Notes under the pieces: generated by a model
What the model saw: only the letters and a program-made list of their open reading frames with translations
Database searches by the model: none
Told to the model about the DNA's origin: nothing
Position numbers and translations under genes: made by a program
Origin: SZUA-229 sp036567985
GTDB taxonomy: Bacteria; Pseudomonadota; Gammaproteobacteria; SZUA-229
Direction: 5' to 3'
Assembly (NCBI GenBank): GCA_036567985.1
Contig: DATCTK010000062.1
Coordinates: forward strand, 1-64,000
DNA length: 64,000 nucleotides
Shown here: positions 1 to 8,785 of the stretch, piece by piece
Layout of the letters: each line of letters opens with the position of its first letter
Numbering within the stretch: position 1 is the stretch's first letter

Positions 1-1085
1 ACCTTGGGCGAGGGGATCATCACCCGCTCTTCACCGGCCCAGGTTTCCTCCCGCCCGCCGTTAAAGAAGAAGGTAACATGGGCATATTTCTCGGTTTCCG
101 CGCAATGGAACTGCTTGAAACCGGCACGGCTCACCACCGAAGCCAGGGTGGTGGTGGGGCGCTGTGGTGCAAATGCAATCGGCAACAGGTAATGGGGATC
201 GTACTCGGTCAGGCAGGTCACTGTCACCGGCTCGAAGTCACCGCGATCAAAGCCGTCAAATTCCGCCTGGCTCAGGGCCGCTGCCAGCTGGCGCGGACGG
301 TCGTTACGGAAGTTGAAGAAGATAACATTGTCGTCTTCCTGGATGCGCTCGGCCTCCGGGAAAATACAGGGCATTACAAATTCGTCGGTAATGTCATGAT
401 TGTAGGAAGCTTCAATCGCATAACGTGGTGCCTCATGCTGCTCACCTTCCAGGTTGGCCATGGCGCGCCAGGCGATTTCGGTTCTGTCCCAGCGATTGTC
501 ACGGTCCATCGCATAGTAGCGACCACACATGGTGGCAATCGCACCGCCGGCATCATCCAGCGCTTCTTCCAGTTGCGGCAGGTAGCCGATTGCCGCCATC
601 GGCGCAGTGTCACGGCCATCGGTAATCATATGTACCAGCGGTTTCACCTTGTACCTGGCGCACATTTTAATCAGCGCACACAGGTGCTTGGTGTGGCTGT
701 GCACACCGCCATCGGAAACCAGCCCTACCAGGTGCATTGGCCGCTCATGCTTCACCGCATCTTCCATTGCTGCCACCAGCGCAGCATTCTCATAGAACTC
801 GCCACTCTCGATTGAGTCATCAATCCGCACCAGATCCTGCTTCAGGATTGAACCGCAACCCAGGGTCAGGTGACCCACTTCGGAGTTGCCCATCTGTCCG
901 GCAGGCAGACCAACCGAGCGCCCGGATGCATCCAGCGTAATGTGTGCATTGGTGGAAAAATATTCGTCCAGGCGAGGGGTATTTGCCTCAACCACGGCAT
1001 TATTGATGCGGCTTGGATTAACTCCAAAGCCATCGAGGATGATTAATAGTGTGGGGCGACGGGGAACACTACGTTTTTCGGCCAT
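1..1085 (-). CDS. gpmI: 2,3-bisphosphoglycerate-independent phosphoglycerate mutase, C-terminus cut by window edge
   Basis: Cytosolic, metal-dependent enzyme that interconverts 3- and 2-phosphoglycerate in glycolysis and gluconeogenesis. The frame opens at an ATG (1083-1085) and runs off the left edge after about 361 codons; the family is normally about 510 residues, so roughly the last third is missing. Visible motifs are LDGFG (metal-binding Asp, about residue 18), GQMGNSEVGH (about 63-72), which carries the Ser phosphorylated during catalysis, SDGGVHSH (about 123) and TDGRDT. It is separated from the upstream gene by 217 bases that hold its own candidate promoter, so it is probably transcribed alone or is the first gene of a leftward unit. 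Confidence 0.96.
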   Translation of the reverse strand, partial: MAEKRSVPRRPTLLIILDGFGVNPSRINNAVVEANTPRLDEYFSTNAHITLDASGRSVGLPAGQMGNSEVGHLTLGCGSILKQDLVRIDDSIESGEFYENAALVAAMEDAVKHERPMHLVGLVSDGGVHSHTKHLCALIKMCARYKVKPLVHMITDGRDTAPMAAIGYLPQLEEALDDAGGAIATMCGRYYAMDRDNRWDRTEIAWRAMANLEGEQHEAPRYAIEASYNHDITDEFVMPCIFPEAERIQEDDNVIFFNFRNDRPRQLAAALSQAEFDGFDRGDFEPVTVTCLTEYDPHYLLPIAFAPQRPTTTLASVVSRAGFKQFHCAETEKYAHVTFFFNGGREETWAGEERVMIPSPK

Positions 1086-1135
1086 TTCTCTGCTCTGTTT
1101 GCTCGCTGATTTTTTTACCTTTTTCTGAAGCGCGC

Positions 1136-1164
1136 ATTATACCTGAGTTTGCGCGCGCTGTGTG
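1136..1164 (-). promoter_or_regulatory. Candidate promoter of gpmI
   Basis: On the minus strand there is a perfect -10 hexamer TATAAT (1136-1141). The sequence 17 bases upstream (CACACA, 1159-1164) is a poor -35. Transcription would start near 1129 and give a leader of about 44 bases before the gpmI ATG. The rest of 1086-1302 shows no gene. Confidence 0.45.
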
Positions 1165-1302
1165 GCGAATATTAGCAGATTCTTTTTTATGATAAAGCGC
1201 AGCGAAGATGATTCAGCACACAAATACAGCTATCCATGCAGCCATTGACTGAGACCGACATCTCCAGTGCTAACCCCGGCAGCCGCTATTGAACCACAGC
1301 CT

Positions 1303-3027
1303 TTAGCGGGGCTCCCGCGCTATCACCGTTTCGATATAACGTGCATATTTCATCGGCTTCTGCAGCAGCAACGGATCCAGCTGCAATGTTTCACCCCCCA
1401 CCTGCGCAGTCTTTTCAGCCATTGGGAATCGTTGCTGCAGCCACATAAACTGCACATCCGCCGCGGGAAGATCACCGTCCTGTAAATTCTGCTTGCGCCC
1501 CGGCAATGGTATCACCGCATCGCTCACTTCCAGCCAGCCATCGTCGCGCCTGAACTGCTGCGCCGCCTGACGGGTGAGTTTTCTCGCCAGCACACGGCTG
1601 TGCTCATCATCTGTGTAATCACCCCATTGCGCCAGCGCCATCGCAATCGAGGTCATCTCCTGTAACGACAGGGCATCATCAGCCGCATAGCCTTTAAGTT
1701 TTTCAGCCAGCTGCGCCAGTGCCTTGCGATAATCCTCTTCCGACACCTGCTGCAGTGCCAGCCCCGCGATCATGACATAGGCATTCCAGCTTTTAATCAC
1801 ATTGACTTCACGCACCGGTGGATTTTTTTCACGTTCAGCTAATAGCAAAGGCCTTAGTTGCTGTTCTGCTTCACCGCTGAGCACGCCTGCCGGCAACCAG
1901 GCCGACAGCTCCGCCAGGTGCAACCATTCGCCGGAGGCCTCGAACAGCTCGCCCTGCTTCTGGTTAAACAATTTATCGATGGCCTGTTGTGAAAACAGAT
2001 AGGCACCGCCCTCTACACCCTGTGCATCCTGTGCGCTGAGGGAACTGATAAATTCAGCGGAGTCATTGCGCATATCGCGCAACAGAAACCCCATAGTTTC
2101 ATCCGCCAGATGCAGCCAGTGCGAATCATCCAGCACCTGGTACGCCCTGACGTACAATTCAACCATGGCCGCATTCAGGAAAAGCATTTTTTCAAAGTGT
2201 GGCGTATGCCAGGAAGGATCAACGGTATAACGAAAAAAGCCACCGCCCACCATATCGTGCAAACCATAATCACTGATGCTGTGCAGGGTCAGTTGAAGAA
2301 AATCTTCCAGCCAGGGCTGCGGGCGCTGTGCCTGTAATTCCATCAGCGCCATTAACACATGGGGGCGCGGCGACTTAAAGGTCATGCCGAAACCACCCTG
2401 CAACTCGTCCATTTTGGCTTTCACTTTTTGTTCGAAGGCATTAATCAACTGCTGCGGCCTGACTGAAACCGACTCTGCATTTGCCTGCTTGCCGGCCTTG
2501 AACGCATCCAGTGCCAGCTTATTCAGCGCCGCAGGCTCTGCCTGCCATTTGTTTTGCAGATTGCCCATCACCCGCATCAGCTCGGCGGGCTTTAAATACA
2601 CAAAACCAGTTAAGGGATAGCCCTCGGGAGTTAACACCACATTGAGAGGCCAGCCGGCACGGCCGGTTGCCTGGCGCACAAACTCCAGCAGATAGGTATC
2701 CAGCACCGGACTCATTTCACGGTCCACTTTCACCGCAATAAAGTGTCGGTTAATCAGTGTACCCACCTGCTTATCCAGGAAGCTTTCCTTGCGCATCACA
2801 TGACACCAGTGACAGGCATTAAAACCACTGGATAAAAAGATCAGTTTATTTTCGGCTTTTGCTTTTTGCAGTACGGAGGCATCCAGCTGCTGCCAGTGCA
2901 CCGCATCATTGGCATGGGCACGCAGATAGGCTGAGGGATGATCATCTGCAATGGGCGCGGCATTGATTGCCGCAGCAGACAGAAAAATATTTATAAAAAC
3001 GAAACAGCGTAAAAAACTTTTTTTCAT
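1303..3027 (-). CDS. Exported DUF255 / thioredoxin-fold protein (YyaL/SPATA20-like)
   Basis: 574 residues. The first 23 residues are a Sec-type signal peptide: a KK start, a hydrophobic stretch and a cut near INAA|PIADD. The mature part opens like the DUF255 domain: HPSAYLRAHANDAVHWQ, then CHWCHVM (about residues 72-78), a CxxC in a thioredoxin-like fold, then VDRE and GRAGWPLNVVLTPEG. The C-terminal part is helical and resembles the six-hairpin glycosidase-like half of the family. Family members are usually cytosolic and about 650-700 residues; this copy is shorter and looks periplasmic. The family's function is not established; a thiol-redox or folding role is only an inference. It is followed by gpmI and preceded by tatC, with gaps on both sides. 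Confidence 0.82.
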   Translation of the reverse strand: MKKSFLRCFVFINIFLSAAAINAAPIADDHPSAYLRAHANDAVHWQQLDASVLQKAKAENKLIFLSSGFNACHWCHVMRKESFLDKQVGTLINRHFIAVKVDREMSPVLDTYLLEFVRQATGRAGWPLNVVLTPEGYPLTGFVYLKPAELMRVMGNLQNKWQAEPAALNKLALDAFKAGKQANAESVSVRPQQLINAFEQKVKAKMDELQGGFGMTFKSPRPHVLMALMELQAQRPQPWLEDFLQLTLHSISDYGLHDMVGGGFFRYTVDPSWHTPHFEKMLFLNAAMVELYVRAYQVLDDSHWLHLADETMGFLLRDMRNDSAEFISSLSAQDAQGVEGGAYLFSQQAIDKLFNQKQGELFEASGEWLHLAELSAWLPAGVLSGEAEQQLRPLLLAEREKNPPVREVNVIKSWNAYVMIAGLALQQVSEEDYRKALAQLAEKLKGYAADDALSLQEMTSIAMALAQWGDYTDDEHSRVLARKLTRQAAQQFRRDDGWLEVSDAVIPLPGRKQNLQDGDLPAADVQFMWLQQRFPMAEKTAQVGGETLQLDPLLLQKPMKYARYIETVIAREPR

Positions 3028-3095
3028 GCGTACACCAGCAACTTACCGATTTAATTGAAACCAGATCCAGTCAACCACGCAATACAAAACCGTTT

Positions 3096-3935
3096 TTATT
3101 TGGGCGGATTATCTTCTTCCGCTTCTATTCGATCCAGCTCGGCATCCATGTCTTCTTCGCTCATTTCACGGTATTCCGTGTCATCTTCCTTGCGCTTTTT
3201 TCTAATAAGACGTGACAACAATAGACCCAGCTCGAACAGCAACCACATGGGTATTGCCAGCATTACCTGCGAAGCTGGATCCGGCGGCGTTAACAGCATA
3301 CCGAATATAAACGCCCCGACAACAATATAAGGCCGTTTTTCTGACAGGCTTTCCGGCGTAGTAACGCCACCCAGCACCAGCAAAATAGTGGCGATAGGTA
3401 CCTCAAAGGCGATACCGAAAGCAAAAAACAGCTTCAGTGCAAAGTCCAGGTAATAGGTAATATCCGGCGCATGATTTACGCCTTCAATTGCCATTGACAG
3501 CATAAACACAAACACGTTCGGCAATACCACCAGGTAGGCAAAGGCGACACCGATATAAAACAGCAGCGCACTGGAAACAATCAACGGCACCGCCAGCTTT
3601 TTTTCGTGCTTGTATAAACCCGGCGCAATAAAGGCCCAGGCTTCAAAGATCAGGTAGGGAAAGGCCGCAAAGATAGAAACAATAAACGCCAGTTTAATTG
3701 GCGTAAGAAAGGGCGAGATAACCCCGGTGGCTATCATGCTGCCACCTTTCGGTAAGTTCTCTACCAGCGGCAACGCGAGTATATGATAGATATCATTGGC
3801 AAACGGGAAGGCAACAAGAAACACCGCCAGCACCACCAGCACACTGCGCAACAGGCGATCGCGCAACTCGATCAGGTGACCGACAAACCCCAGCTCCTGC
3901 TCGTCGCCCTCGTTTTTACCCGGCTTGTCACTCAT
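3096..3935 (-). CDS. tatC: Twin-arginine translocase subunit TatC
   Basis: 279 residues; the polytopic inner-membrane subunit that binds twin-arginine signal peptides and builds the translocation site for folded proteins. It has the hallmark cytosolic N-terminus (FVGHLIELRDRLLRS), several hydrophobic spans from about residue 30, the conserved first periplasmic loop, and FEVPIATILLVLGGV near residue 180. The tail after about residue 245 is charged and acidic (KKRKEDDTEYREMSEEDMDAE), longer than in E. coli TatC. Its ATG overlaps the tatB stop codon (TGATG), so tatB and tatC are translationally coupled in a tatABC unit that follows hisE. Confidence 0.97.
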   Translation of the reverse strand: MSDKPGKNEGDEQELGFVGHLIELRDRLLRSVLVVLAVFLVAFPFANDIYHILALPLVENLPKGGSMIATGVISPFLTPIKLAFIVSIFAAFPYLIFEAWAFIAPGLYKHEKKLAVPLIVSSALLFYIGVAFAYLVVLPNVFVFMLSMAIEGVNHAPDITYYLDFALKLFFAFGIAFEVPIATILLVLGGVTTPESLSEKRPYIVVGAFIFGMLLTPPDPASQVMLAIPMWLLFELGLLLSRLIRKKRKEDDTEYREMSEEDMDAELDRIEAEEDNPPK

Positions 3936-4441
3936 CAGGGTTTATCCGCAGAAGGTTTATCGGCTGTGCTGTCTTCATCTTTCTGCGAAGTGTTATGTTC
4001 TTCCAGCTGATCCCAGCGCTCGTCGTCTTCTTCTATCATTTCATACTGACGCCTGGCGGGTCTGCTTTCAGCGGTTTCGCCTGACAGTTCACGGGCGAAA
4101 TCTTCATCAGCACGGATATTCTCGCCCTGGGCATCCTCACCCCGAGTGCTGTCTTTACTTTCATCAAACAGGTTGTTGTATTCGCTTTTGATATCCGCAT
4201 CGGTATTCTGCAATTTACTTTGCAGTTCGCGAATCTGCACTTCCTGATTATGCAGGGCTCGTTTAAGCTCGGCACCGTCAAATTCAGCTTCAACCTGTGC
4301 CTTCATGCCTTCCACATATCGCCGTGCCTTGCCAAACCAGTAGCCGAGCGAACGCGCCGCTTTAGGCAGGCGCTCAGGCCCCAGCACCAGAAGCGCCAGA
4401 ATCAGAATAACCGCGATTTCCAGAAAACCGATATCAAACAT
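3935..4441 (-). CDS. tatB: Twin-arginine translocase subunit TatB
   Basis: 168 residues. One N-terminal membrane helix (MFDIGFLEIAVILILALLVLGPERLP) with the conserved Glu at position 8 and the GPERLP hinge is diagnostic of TatB. An amphipathic helix and a long charged coiled-coil-prone tail follow. TatB works with TatC as the receptor for twin-arginine signal peptides. It lies 23 bases downstream of tatA and overlaps the tatC start. Confidence 0.96.
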   Translation of the reverse strand: MFDIGFLEIAVILILALLVLGPERLPKAARSLGYWFGKARRYVEGMKAQVEAEFDGAELKRALHNQEVQIRELQSKLQNTDADIKSEYNNLFDESKDSTRGEDAQGENIRADEDFARELSGETAESRPARRQYEMIEEDDERWDQLEEHNTSQKDEDSTADKPSADKP

Positions 4442-4464
4442 GTTGTCAGTAACTCAGTGTGTGA

Positions 4465-4686
4465 TCAGGCCTGGTCTTTTTCTTTTTTTGTGACTTCAGC
4501 TTCAATCGCATCGTCTGCTTTTTTATCCAGACTTTTATCTGCATCCTGCTCACCACTTTTCATGGCTTTTTTAAAACTGTTAATGGCCGACCCCATGTCA
4601 CCACCCATATTGCGCAGTTTTTTTGTACCGAACAGTAAAATCACAATACCCAGTACAATTACCAGTTGCCAAATACTAATACCCAT
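4465..4686 (-). CDS. tatA: Twin-arginine translocase subunit TatA
   Basis: 73 residues. A short N-terminal membrane helix, then LLFGTKKLRNMGGDMGSAINSFKKAM, the FGxxKL hinge and amphipathic helix typical of the TatA/E pore-forming subunit, and a Lys/Asp-rich tail. TatA oligomers let folded substrates cross the inner membrane. The gene is first of tatABC and lies 51 bases downstream of hisE, the same junction as in Pseudomonas. Confidence 0.96.
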   Translation of the reverse strand: MGISIWQLVIVLGIVILLFGTKKLRNMGGDMGSAINSFKKAMKSGEQDADKSLDKKADDAIEAEVTKKEKDQA

Positions 4687-4737
4687 GATGAATTCCTCAT
4701 TAATCTGATCGTTAAATCTGTTGCTTAACCCATAAGG

Positions 4738-5055
4738 TTAGTTTTTTCTTGAAGCTTTTTCTTCAAGGCCGGATAAACCAAAACGCCTGTCTAATTCCTT
4801 TAAAACATCTTCAGGGCGCAAACCCTGTTGTGCGAGCAGCACCATACTGTGAAACCACAGGTCTGCGGTTTCATAGATAATTTTATCCGCCTGGCCGTCT
4901 TTTGCTGCCATCACTGTTTCAGTGGCTTCCTCGCCAATTTTTTTCAGTATGGCATCCAGCCCCTTGCTGTACAGTTTGGCCACATAGGATGAGTCTGCAT
5001 CGGCGCTTTTGCGCTGCTCCAGTACATCTGCCAGTTTTGATAAGGTATCGCTCAT
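4738..5055 (-). CDS. hisE: Phosphoribosyl-ATP pyrophosphohydrolase
   Basis: 105 residues; cleaves phosphoribosyl-ATP to phosphoribosyl-AMP, the second step of histidine biosynthesis. The MazG-like all-alpha fold is recognised from LYSKGLDAILKKIGEEATETVMAAKDG, whose Glu residues bind Mg2+, and from YETADLWFHSMVLLA. It is a separate gene from hisI rather than the fused HisIE of enterobacteria. It is the last his gene of the leftward run, 24 bases after hisI. Confidence 0.95.
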   Translation of the reverse strand: MSDTLSKLADVLEQRKSADADSSYVAKLYSKGLDAILKKIGEEATETVMAAKDGQADKIIYETADLWFHSMVLLAQQGLRPEDVLKELDRRFGLSGLEEKASRKN

Positions 5056-5079
5056 TATAATTCTGCTAGCCAGTGTCTC

Positions 5080-5463
5080 TTAATAAATCTCTTTGGGGTC
5101 TTTTAGCACTGCATCCACAATATGCCATTCGCCATCGCGGTATTCACGGTAAAAACAGCTTGCTCTACCGGTGTGACAGGCAATACCACCGGTTTGCTCA
5201 ATCTGCAGGATAATCACATCACCATCGCAATCCAGCCGCAGCGACCTGACCTTCTGCGTATGACCCGATTCCTCGCCCTTGTGCCAGAGCTTTTTGCGTG
5301 AGCGGGAATAGTACACCGCTTCGTTTTTTTCGACCGTGAGCTGTAGCGACTCACGGTTCATCCAGGCAAACATCAGCACCCGGCCGCTCTCGGCGTCCTG
5401 TGCAATCGCCGGCACCAGACCGTCCTCGGTCCACTTTATTTCATCTAACCAGTGTGCATTCAT
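5080..5463 (-). CDS. hisI: Phosphoribosyl-AMP cyclohydrolase
   Basis: 127 residues; opens the adenine ring of phosphoribosyl-AMP, the third step of histidine biosynthesis. The zinc- and magnesium-site motifs are present: LDCDGDVIILQ (about residues 78-88) and GIACHTGRASCFYR (about 94-107). Length matches stand-alone HisI proteins. It lies between hisF and hisE. Confidence 0.96.
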   Translation of the reverse strand: MNAHWLDEIKWTEDGLVPAIAQDAESGRVLMFAWMNRESLQLTVEKNEAVYYSRSRKKLWHKGEESGHTQKVRSLRLDCDGDVIILQIEQTGGIACHTGRASCFYREYRDGEWHIVDAVLKDPKEIY

Positions 5464-5505
5464 GGGGGTATTTTATCACAGACAACGCGGCATCACGGCG
5501 CATAG

Positions 5506-6279
5506 TTAGAGGCGCATTTCGATGCCCTGATCAGCCATAAACTGCTTGGCCTGCCCAATCGAATATTCGGCAAAATGGAAAATACTCGCTGCCAGCACCG
5601 CATCCGCCTTGCCCTGCAGCACGCCGTCGGCCAGGTGTTGCAGATTGCCCACACCACCGGAAGCGATCACCGGGATGCTCAGGGCATCGCTGATCGCCGC
5701 AGTCAGCTCGAGGTCGAAGCCGATTTTTGTGCCATCCCGATCCATACTGGTCAGCAGAATTTCACCGGCACCATAGTCCGCCATTTTTTTCGCCCACTCA
5801 ATGGCATCCAGGCCGGTGGGCTTGCGCCCGCCGTGGGTGAAGATTTCCCAGCGATTCGCCTCGCCCGGCTGGCTGACTTTTTTCGCATCTATGGCCACCA
5901 CGATGCACTGCGAGCCCACCCGCTCCGCGGCCTGTTTGACAAATTCAGGGTTAAACACAGCCGCGGTATTGATCGCCACCTTGTCAGCGCCGGCATTGAG
6001 CATGCGCCGCACATCGTCAATAGTGCGGATGCCACCACCCACGGTCAGTGGAATAAACACCTGCGAGGCCACCTGCTCCACCACATGCACGATGGTTTCA
6101 CGGTCATCGGAGCTGGCGGTGATGTCCAGAAAAGTGATTTCATCGGCGCCTTCACGGTCGTAACGGCGCGCCACTTCTACCGGGTCACCGGCATCACGGA
6201 TATCAACAAATTTAACCCCCTTGACCACGCGGCCATTGTCTACATCGAGACAGGGAATAATGCGTTTGGCTAATGACAT
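5506..6279 (-). CDS. hisF: Imidazole glycerol phosphate synthase, cyclase subunit
   Basis: 257 residues, a complete (beta/alpha)8 barrel. It uses ammonia from HisH to turn PRFAR into imidazole glycerol phosphate and AICAR. The N-terminal CLDVDNGRVVKGVKF carries the first catalytic Asp (about residue 11); LTVGGGIR and IASGGVGN form the two phosphate-binding loops, and the second catalytic Asp is in TSMDRDGTKIGFD. It lies 12 bases downstream of hisA, as usual for these paralogous barrels. Confidence 0.98.
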   Translation of the reverse strand: MSLAKRIIPCLDVDNGRVVKGVKFVDIRDAGDPVEVARRYDREGADEITFLDITASSDDRETIVHVVEQVASQVFIPLTVGGGIRTIDDVRRMLNAGADKVAINTAAVFNPEFVKQAAERVGSQCIVVAIDAKKVSQPGEANRWEIFTHGGRKPTGLDAIEWAKKMADYGAGEILLTSMDRDGTKIGFDLELTAAISDALSIPVIASGGVGNLQHLADGVLQGKADAVLAASIFHFAEYSIGQAKQFMADQGIEMRL

Positions 6280-6291
6280 GGAAAATACGTC

Positions 6292-7032
6292 TCAGGACTG
6301 GGTCAGGCTGTCGGCATAGGCCTGGGCTTCGGCAAAGTCCAGCGTGCCCTCATAGATGGCACGACCGGTAATAGCACCCATAATACCTTCCGACTCCACC
6401 GCCGCCAGTGCTTTTACATCATCCATATTGGTGATGCCACCGGAAGCGATCACCGGAATATGAATCGCCTGCGCCAGCTTCACGGTGGACTCAACGTTCA
6501 CACCCTGCATCATGCCATCGCGGGAAATATCAGTGTAGATAATCGCTTCCACACCGTCTTCCTCGAAACGCTGTGCCATATCAATCACATCATGACGGGA
6601 CACCTTGGACCAGCCCTCGGTCGCCACCTTGCCGTCTTTGGCGTCCAACCCGACAATAATATGCCCGGGAAAGCCGGCGCAGATTTCACTGATAAAGTGG
6701 GGATCGGTCACCGCCTTGGTGCCGATAATCACATAACTCACACCGGCGTCCAGGTAGGTTTCAATGGTCGCCTCATCGCGAATGCCACCGCCGATCTGCA
6801 CCGGGATATCCGGGTAGGCCTCGACAATGCGATGCACCACATCCGCATTCATTGGTTTGCCTTCAAACGCCCCATTTAAATCCACCAGATGCAGACGACG
6901 GCAACCCGCCTCGACCCATTTGCCGGCCATGGCAACCGGATCATCGGAAAACACCGTGTTATCTTCCATTATTCCCTGACGCAAGCGAACACACTGTCCG
7001 TCTTTTAAATCAATGGCGGGTATGAGTAACAT
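6292..7032 (-). CDS. hisA: ProFAR isomerase
   Basis: 246 residues; 1-(5-phosphoribosyl)-5-[(5-phosphoribosylamino)methylideneamino]imidazole-4-carboxamide isomerase, an Amadori rearrangement in histidine biosynthesis. A (beta/alpha)8 barrel with the catalytic Asp in PAIDLKDGQCVRL (about residue 8), the second in YTDISRDGMMQG (about 130), and phosphate loops GGGIRD and ASGGITNMDD. It sits between hisH and hisF in the his run. Confidence 0.98.
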   Translation of the reverse strand: MLLIPAIDLKDGQCVRLRQGIMEDNTVFSDDPVAMAGKWVEAGCRRLHLVDLNGAFEGKPMNADVVHRIVEAYPDIPVQIGGGIRDEATIETYLDAGVSYVIIGTKAVTDPHFISEICAGFPGHIIVGLDAKDGKVATEGWSKVSRHDVIDMAQRFEEDGVEAIIYTDISRDGMMQGVNVESTVKLAQAIHIPVIASGGITNMDDVKALAAVESEGIMGAITGRAIYEGTLDFAEAQAYADSLTQS

Positions 7033-7095
7033 TTAACTAATCACCTGTTTATTTATCAATAGAGGTTTGTAATTGAGCGTCGGCCGATGCCCGTT

Positions 7096-7737
7096 TCAGG
7101 CACCGTTCCACTGTGAGAAATTTTTCAGTAACTGCAGCCCATCCTGCGCGCTTTTTTCCGGGTGACACTGCACCGCAAACACCTTGTCGTGGGCAATCGC
7201 CGAGACAAATTCAATGCCGTACTCGGTGGTACCAGCCACCAGTGCCTTATCCGCCGGATCCATATAATAACTGTGCACAAAATAAAAACGACTGTTGTTT
7301 TCAATGCCCTGCCACAGCGGATGCTCGACGGTCTGTTGTACCTGGTTCCAGCCCATATGGGGAATTTTCAGTTTTTCACCCTGTGGTCCATGCAGCTCGC
7401 TGCCGAAATAGCGCACCTGGCCCTGATAAAGCCCCAGGCAGTCCACGCCGCCATTTTCCTCACTGTGACCCAGCAGTACCTGCATACCCATGCAGATACC
7501 CAGAAAGGGTTTTTCGCTTGCCGCCTGCAATAACGCCTCGCGCAGACCGCGCTGATCCAGCTCGCGCATGCAGTCACGCGCCGCACCCTGGCCGGGAAAC
7601 ACCACGCGATCTGCATTGGCAATGTCCTCGGCACTGGACGAAATCAGCACCTGCTGGCCGGCGGCCACATGCTCTATTGCCTTGGCTACCGAGCGCAAAT
7701 TGCCCATGCCATAGTCAACCACCACAATTTGCGACAC
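7096..7737 (-). CDS. hisH: Imidazole glycerol phosphate synthase, glutaminase subunit
   Basis: 213 residues; class I glutamine amidotransferase that feeds ammonia to HisF. Visible are VVDYGMGNLRSV at the N-terminus, the nucleophile elbow PFLGICMGMQVL (Cys about residue 83) and the His-Glu pair in QCHPEKS near the C-terminus. It starts with GTG, overlapping the hisB stop (TAGTG), which implies coupled translation. A 63-base gap separates it from hisA. Confidence 0.97.
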   Translation of the reverse strand: MSQIVVVDYGMGNLRSVAKAIEHVAAGQQVLISSSAEDIANADRVVFPGQGAARDCMRELDQRGLREALLQAASEKPFLGICMGMQVLLGHSEENGGVDCLGLYQGQVRYFGSELHGPQGEKLKIPHMGWNQVQQTVEHPLWQGIENNSRFYFVHSYYMDPADKALVAGTTEYGIEFVSAIAHDKVFAVQCHPEKSAQDGLQLLKNFSQWNGA

Positions 7738-8330
7738 TACAGGCTACCCTTGGTGGATGGCATAACCCCCTGCATACGCGGGTCGGCAGCCAGCGCCATG
7801 CGCAGCGCACGACCGAAGGCCTTGAAGATGGTTTCCGCCACATGGTGCGCATTGCGCCCACGAATGGAATCTATATGCAGGGTGACCTGGGCGTGATTAA
7901 CAAAGCCCTGGAAGAATTCGTAGAACAGATCCACATCAAAACCGCCAATGCTGGCGCGGGGGAATTCCACCGGCATTTCCAGCCCGGGGCGTCCGGAGAA
8001 ATCAATCACCACCCGGGACAATGCCTCATCCAGGGGCACATAGGCGTGACCGTAGCGAGTGATGCCTTTTTTATCACCAATCGCCTGCGCAAAAGCTTGC
8101 CCCAGGGTAATGCCAATGTCCTCCACCGTGTGGTGCGCATCAATGTGCAGATCGCCCTTTGCCTGTATATTCATATCAATCAGGCCGTGGCGCGCCACCT
8201 GGTCCAGCATGTGATCCAGAAAGGGTACACCGCTATTAAATTCGGCCTTTCCAGTCCCATCCAGATTGATTTCAACGGTAATTTGGGTTTCAAGGGTGTC
8301 ACGAGCGACTTTCGCGGTGCGATCAGCCAT
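7737..8330 (-). CDS. hisB: Imidazoleglycerol-phosphate dehydratase
   Basis: 197 residues, the monofunctional dehydratase without the N-terminal histidinol-phosphatase domain of E. coli HisB. Two repeats carry the Mn2+-binding signatures: LDHMLDQVARHG and DAHHTVEDIGI in the first, then NAHHVAETIFKAFGRAL in the second. It is the first gene of the hisBHAFIE run. hisG, hisD and hisC are not in this window. Confidence 0.97.
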   Translation of the reverse strand: MADRTAKVARDTLETQITVEINLDGTGKAEFNSGVPFLDHMLDQVARHGLIDMNIQAKGDLHIDAHHTVEDIGITLGQAFAQAIGDKKGITRYGHAYVPLDEALSRVVIDFSGRPGLEMPVEFPRASIGGFDVDLFYEFFQGFVNHAQVTLHIDSIRGRNAHHVAETIFKAFGRALRMALAADPRMQGVMPSTKGSL

Positions 8331-8369
8331 TTAATAGAGTCTCCGGCAATAAGGGCATATTAGCGCCAT

Positions 8370-8397
8370 AGGATACACCGGAATAGACATTGGTAAA
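8370..8397 (-). promoter_or_regulatory. Candidate promoter of the hisBHAFIE(-tatABC) unit
   Basis: On the minus strand TTTACC (8392-8397) and TATCCT (8370-8375) are 16 bases apart, about 40 bases upstream of the hisB ATG and downstream of a terminator that isolates hisB from the preceding gene. Only a moderate match. No His-rich leader peptide or attenuator is visible in the leader. Confidence 0.35.
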
Positions 8398-8431
8398 ACT
8401 GTTACGGCTTCAGGAATATGCACGACGCGCA

Positions 8432-8468
8432 TTAAAAAAGGTCGCGCTCCGGCAGAGAATGCGACCTT
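8432..8468 (-). terminator. Rho-independent terminator of the 8507-8785 gene
   Basis: On the minus strand an 8-bp stem AAGGTCGC / GCGACCTT (8461-8468 pairing with 8438-8445) with a 15-base loop is followed by a run of T. It ends the small membrane-protein transcript before the his promoter. Confidence 0.8.
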
Positions 8469-8506
8469 ATACAGCCCTCTACTGACAGGCAAGTGCTTTT
8501 ACCGGC

Positions 8507-8785
8507 TCAGTCACCCTTGCCATTATCAGATGAATCCAGATCATGGCGCATGCGGCTGAAATAACAATTGAGAAAGGTGGACGCAGCAAACGCCAGCCAC
8601 AGAAACACAAAACTGAAGGCATAGGCCTGAATTCTGAATATGCCTTCCTCCACTTCCAGCATCAGCGCCACCGCGATATCCGCCGGATCAATAAAGGCAA
8701 ACACCAGAAACACCAGCGCCGCCACCACCAGCGCATCGGTCCATAAAAACGAAATAACACACTTGCAACTTGGCTTGTCACTCAT
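8507..8785 (-). CDS. Small two-helix membrane protein of unknown function
   Basis: 92 residues from the ATG at 8783-8785, preceded by AGGGG seven bases upstream; a TTG two codons earlier is less likely. Two hydrophobic segments (about residues 15-33, DALVVAALVFLVFAFI, and about 52-74, FSFVFLWLAFAASTFLNCYF) flank a short acidic loop; the C-terminus is charged (RMRHDLDSSDNGKGD). Two Cys sit near the N-terminus (SCKC). I recognise no family. The gene is its own transcription unit, with a near-consensus promoter upstream and a strong terminator downstream, which supports it being real and well expressed. Confidence 0.72.
   Translation of the reverse strand: MSDKPSCKCVISFLWTDALVVAALVFLVFAFIDPADIAVALMLEVEEGIFRIQAYAFSFVFLWLAFAASTFLNCYFSRMRHDLDSSDNGKGD

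Noticed and set aside
78..815. A 245-codon rightward frame
   Set aside because: It is antisense to gpmI, whose catalytic motifs are plain on the other strand.
7113..8363. A 416-codon rightward frame
   Set aside because: It is antisense to hisH and hisB, both with complete catalytic motifs; the translation is Pro/Arg/His-rich and typical of a shadow frame.
8331..8431. His-operon attenuator with leader peptide
   Set aside because: No short frame with a run of His codons is present upstream of hisB; the hairpin at 8432-8468 is a terminator of the preceding gene.
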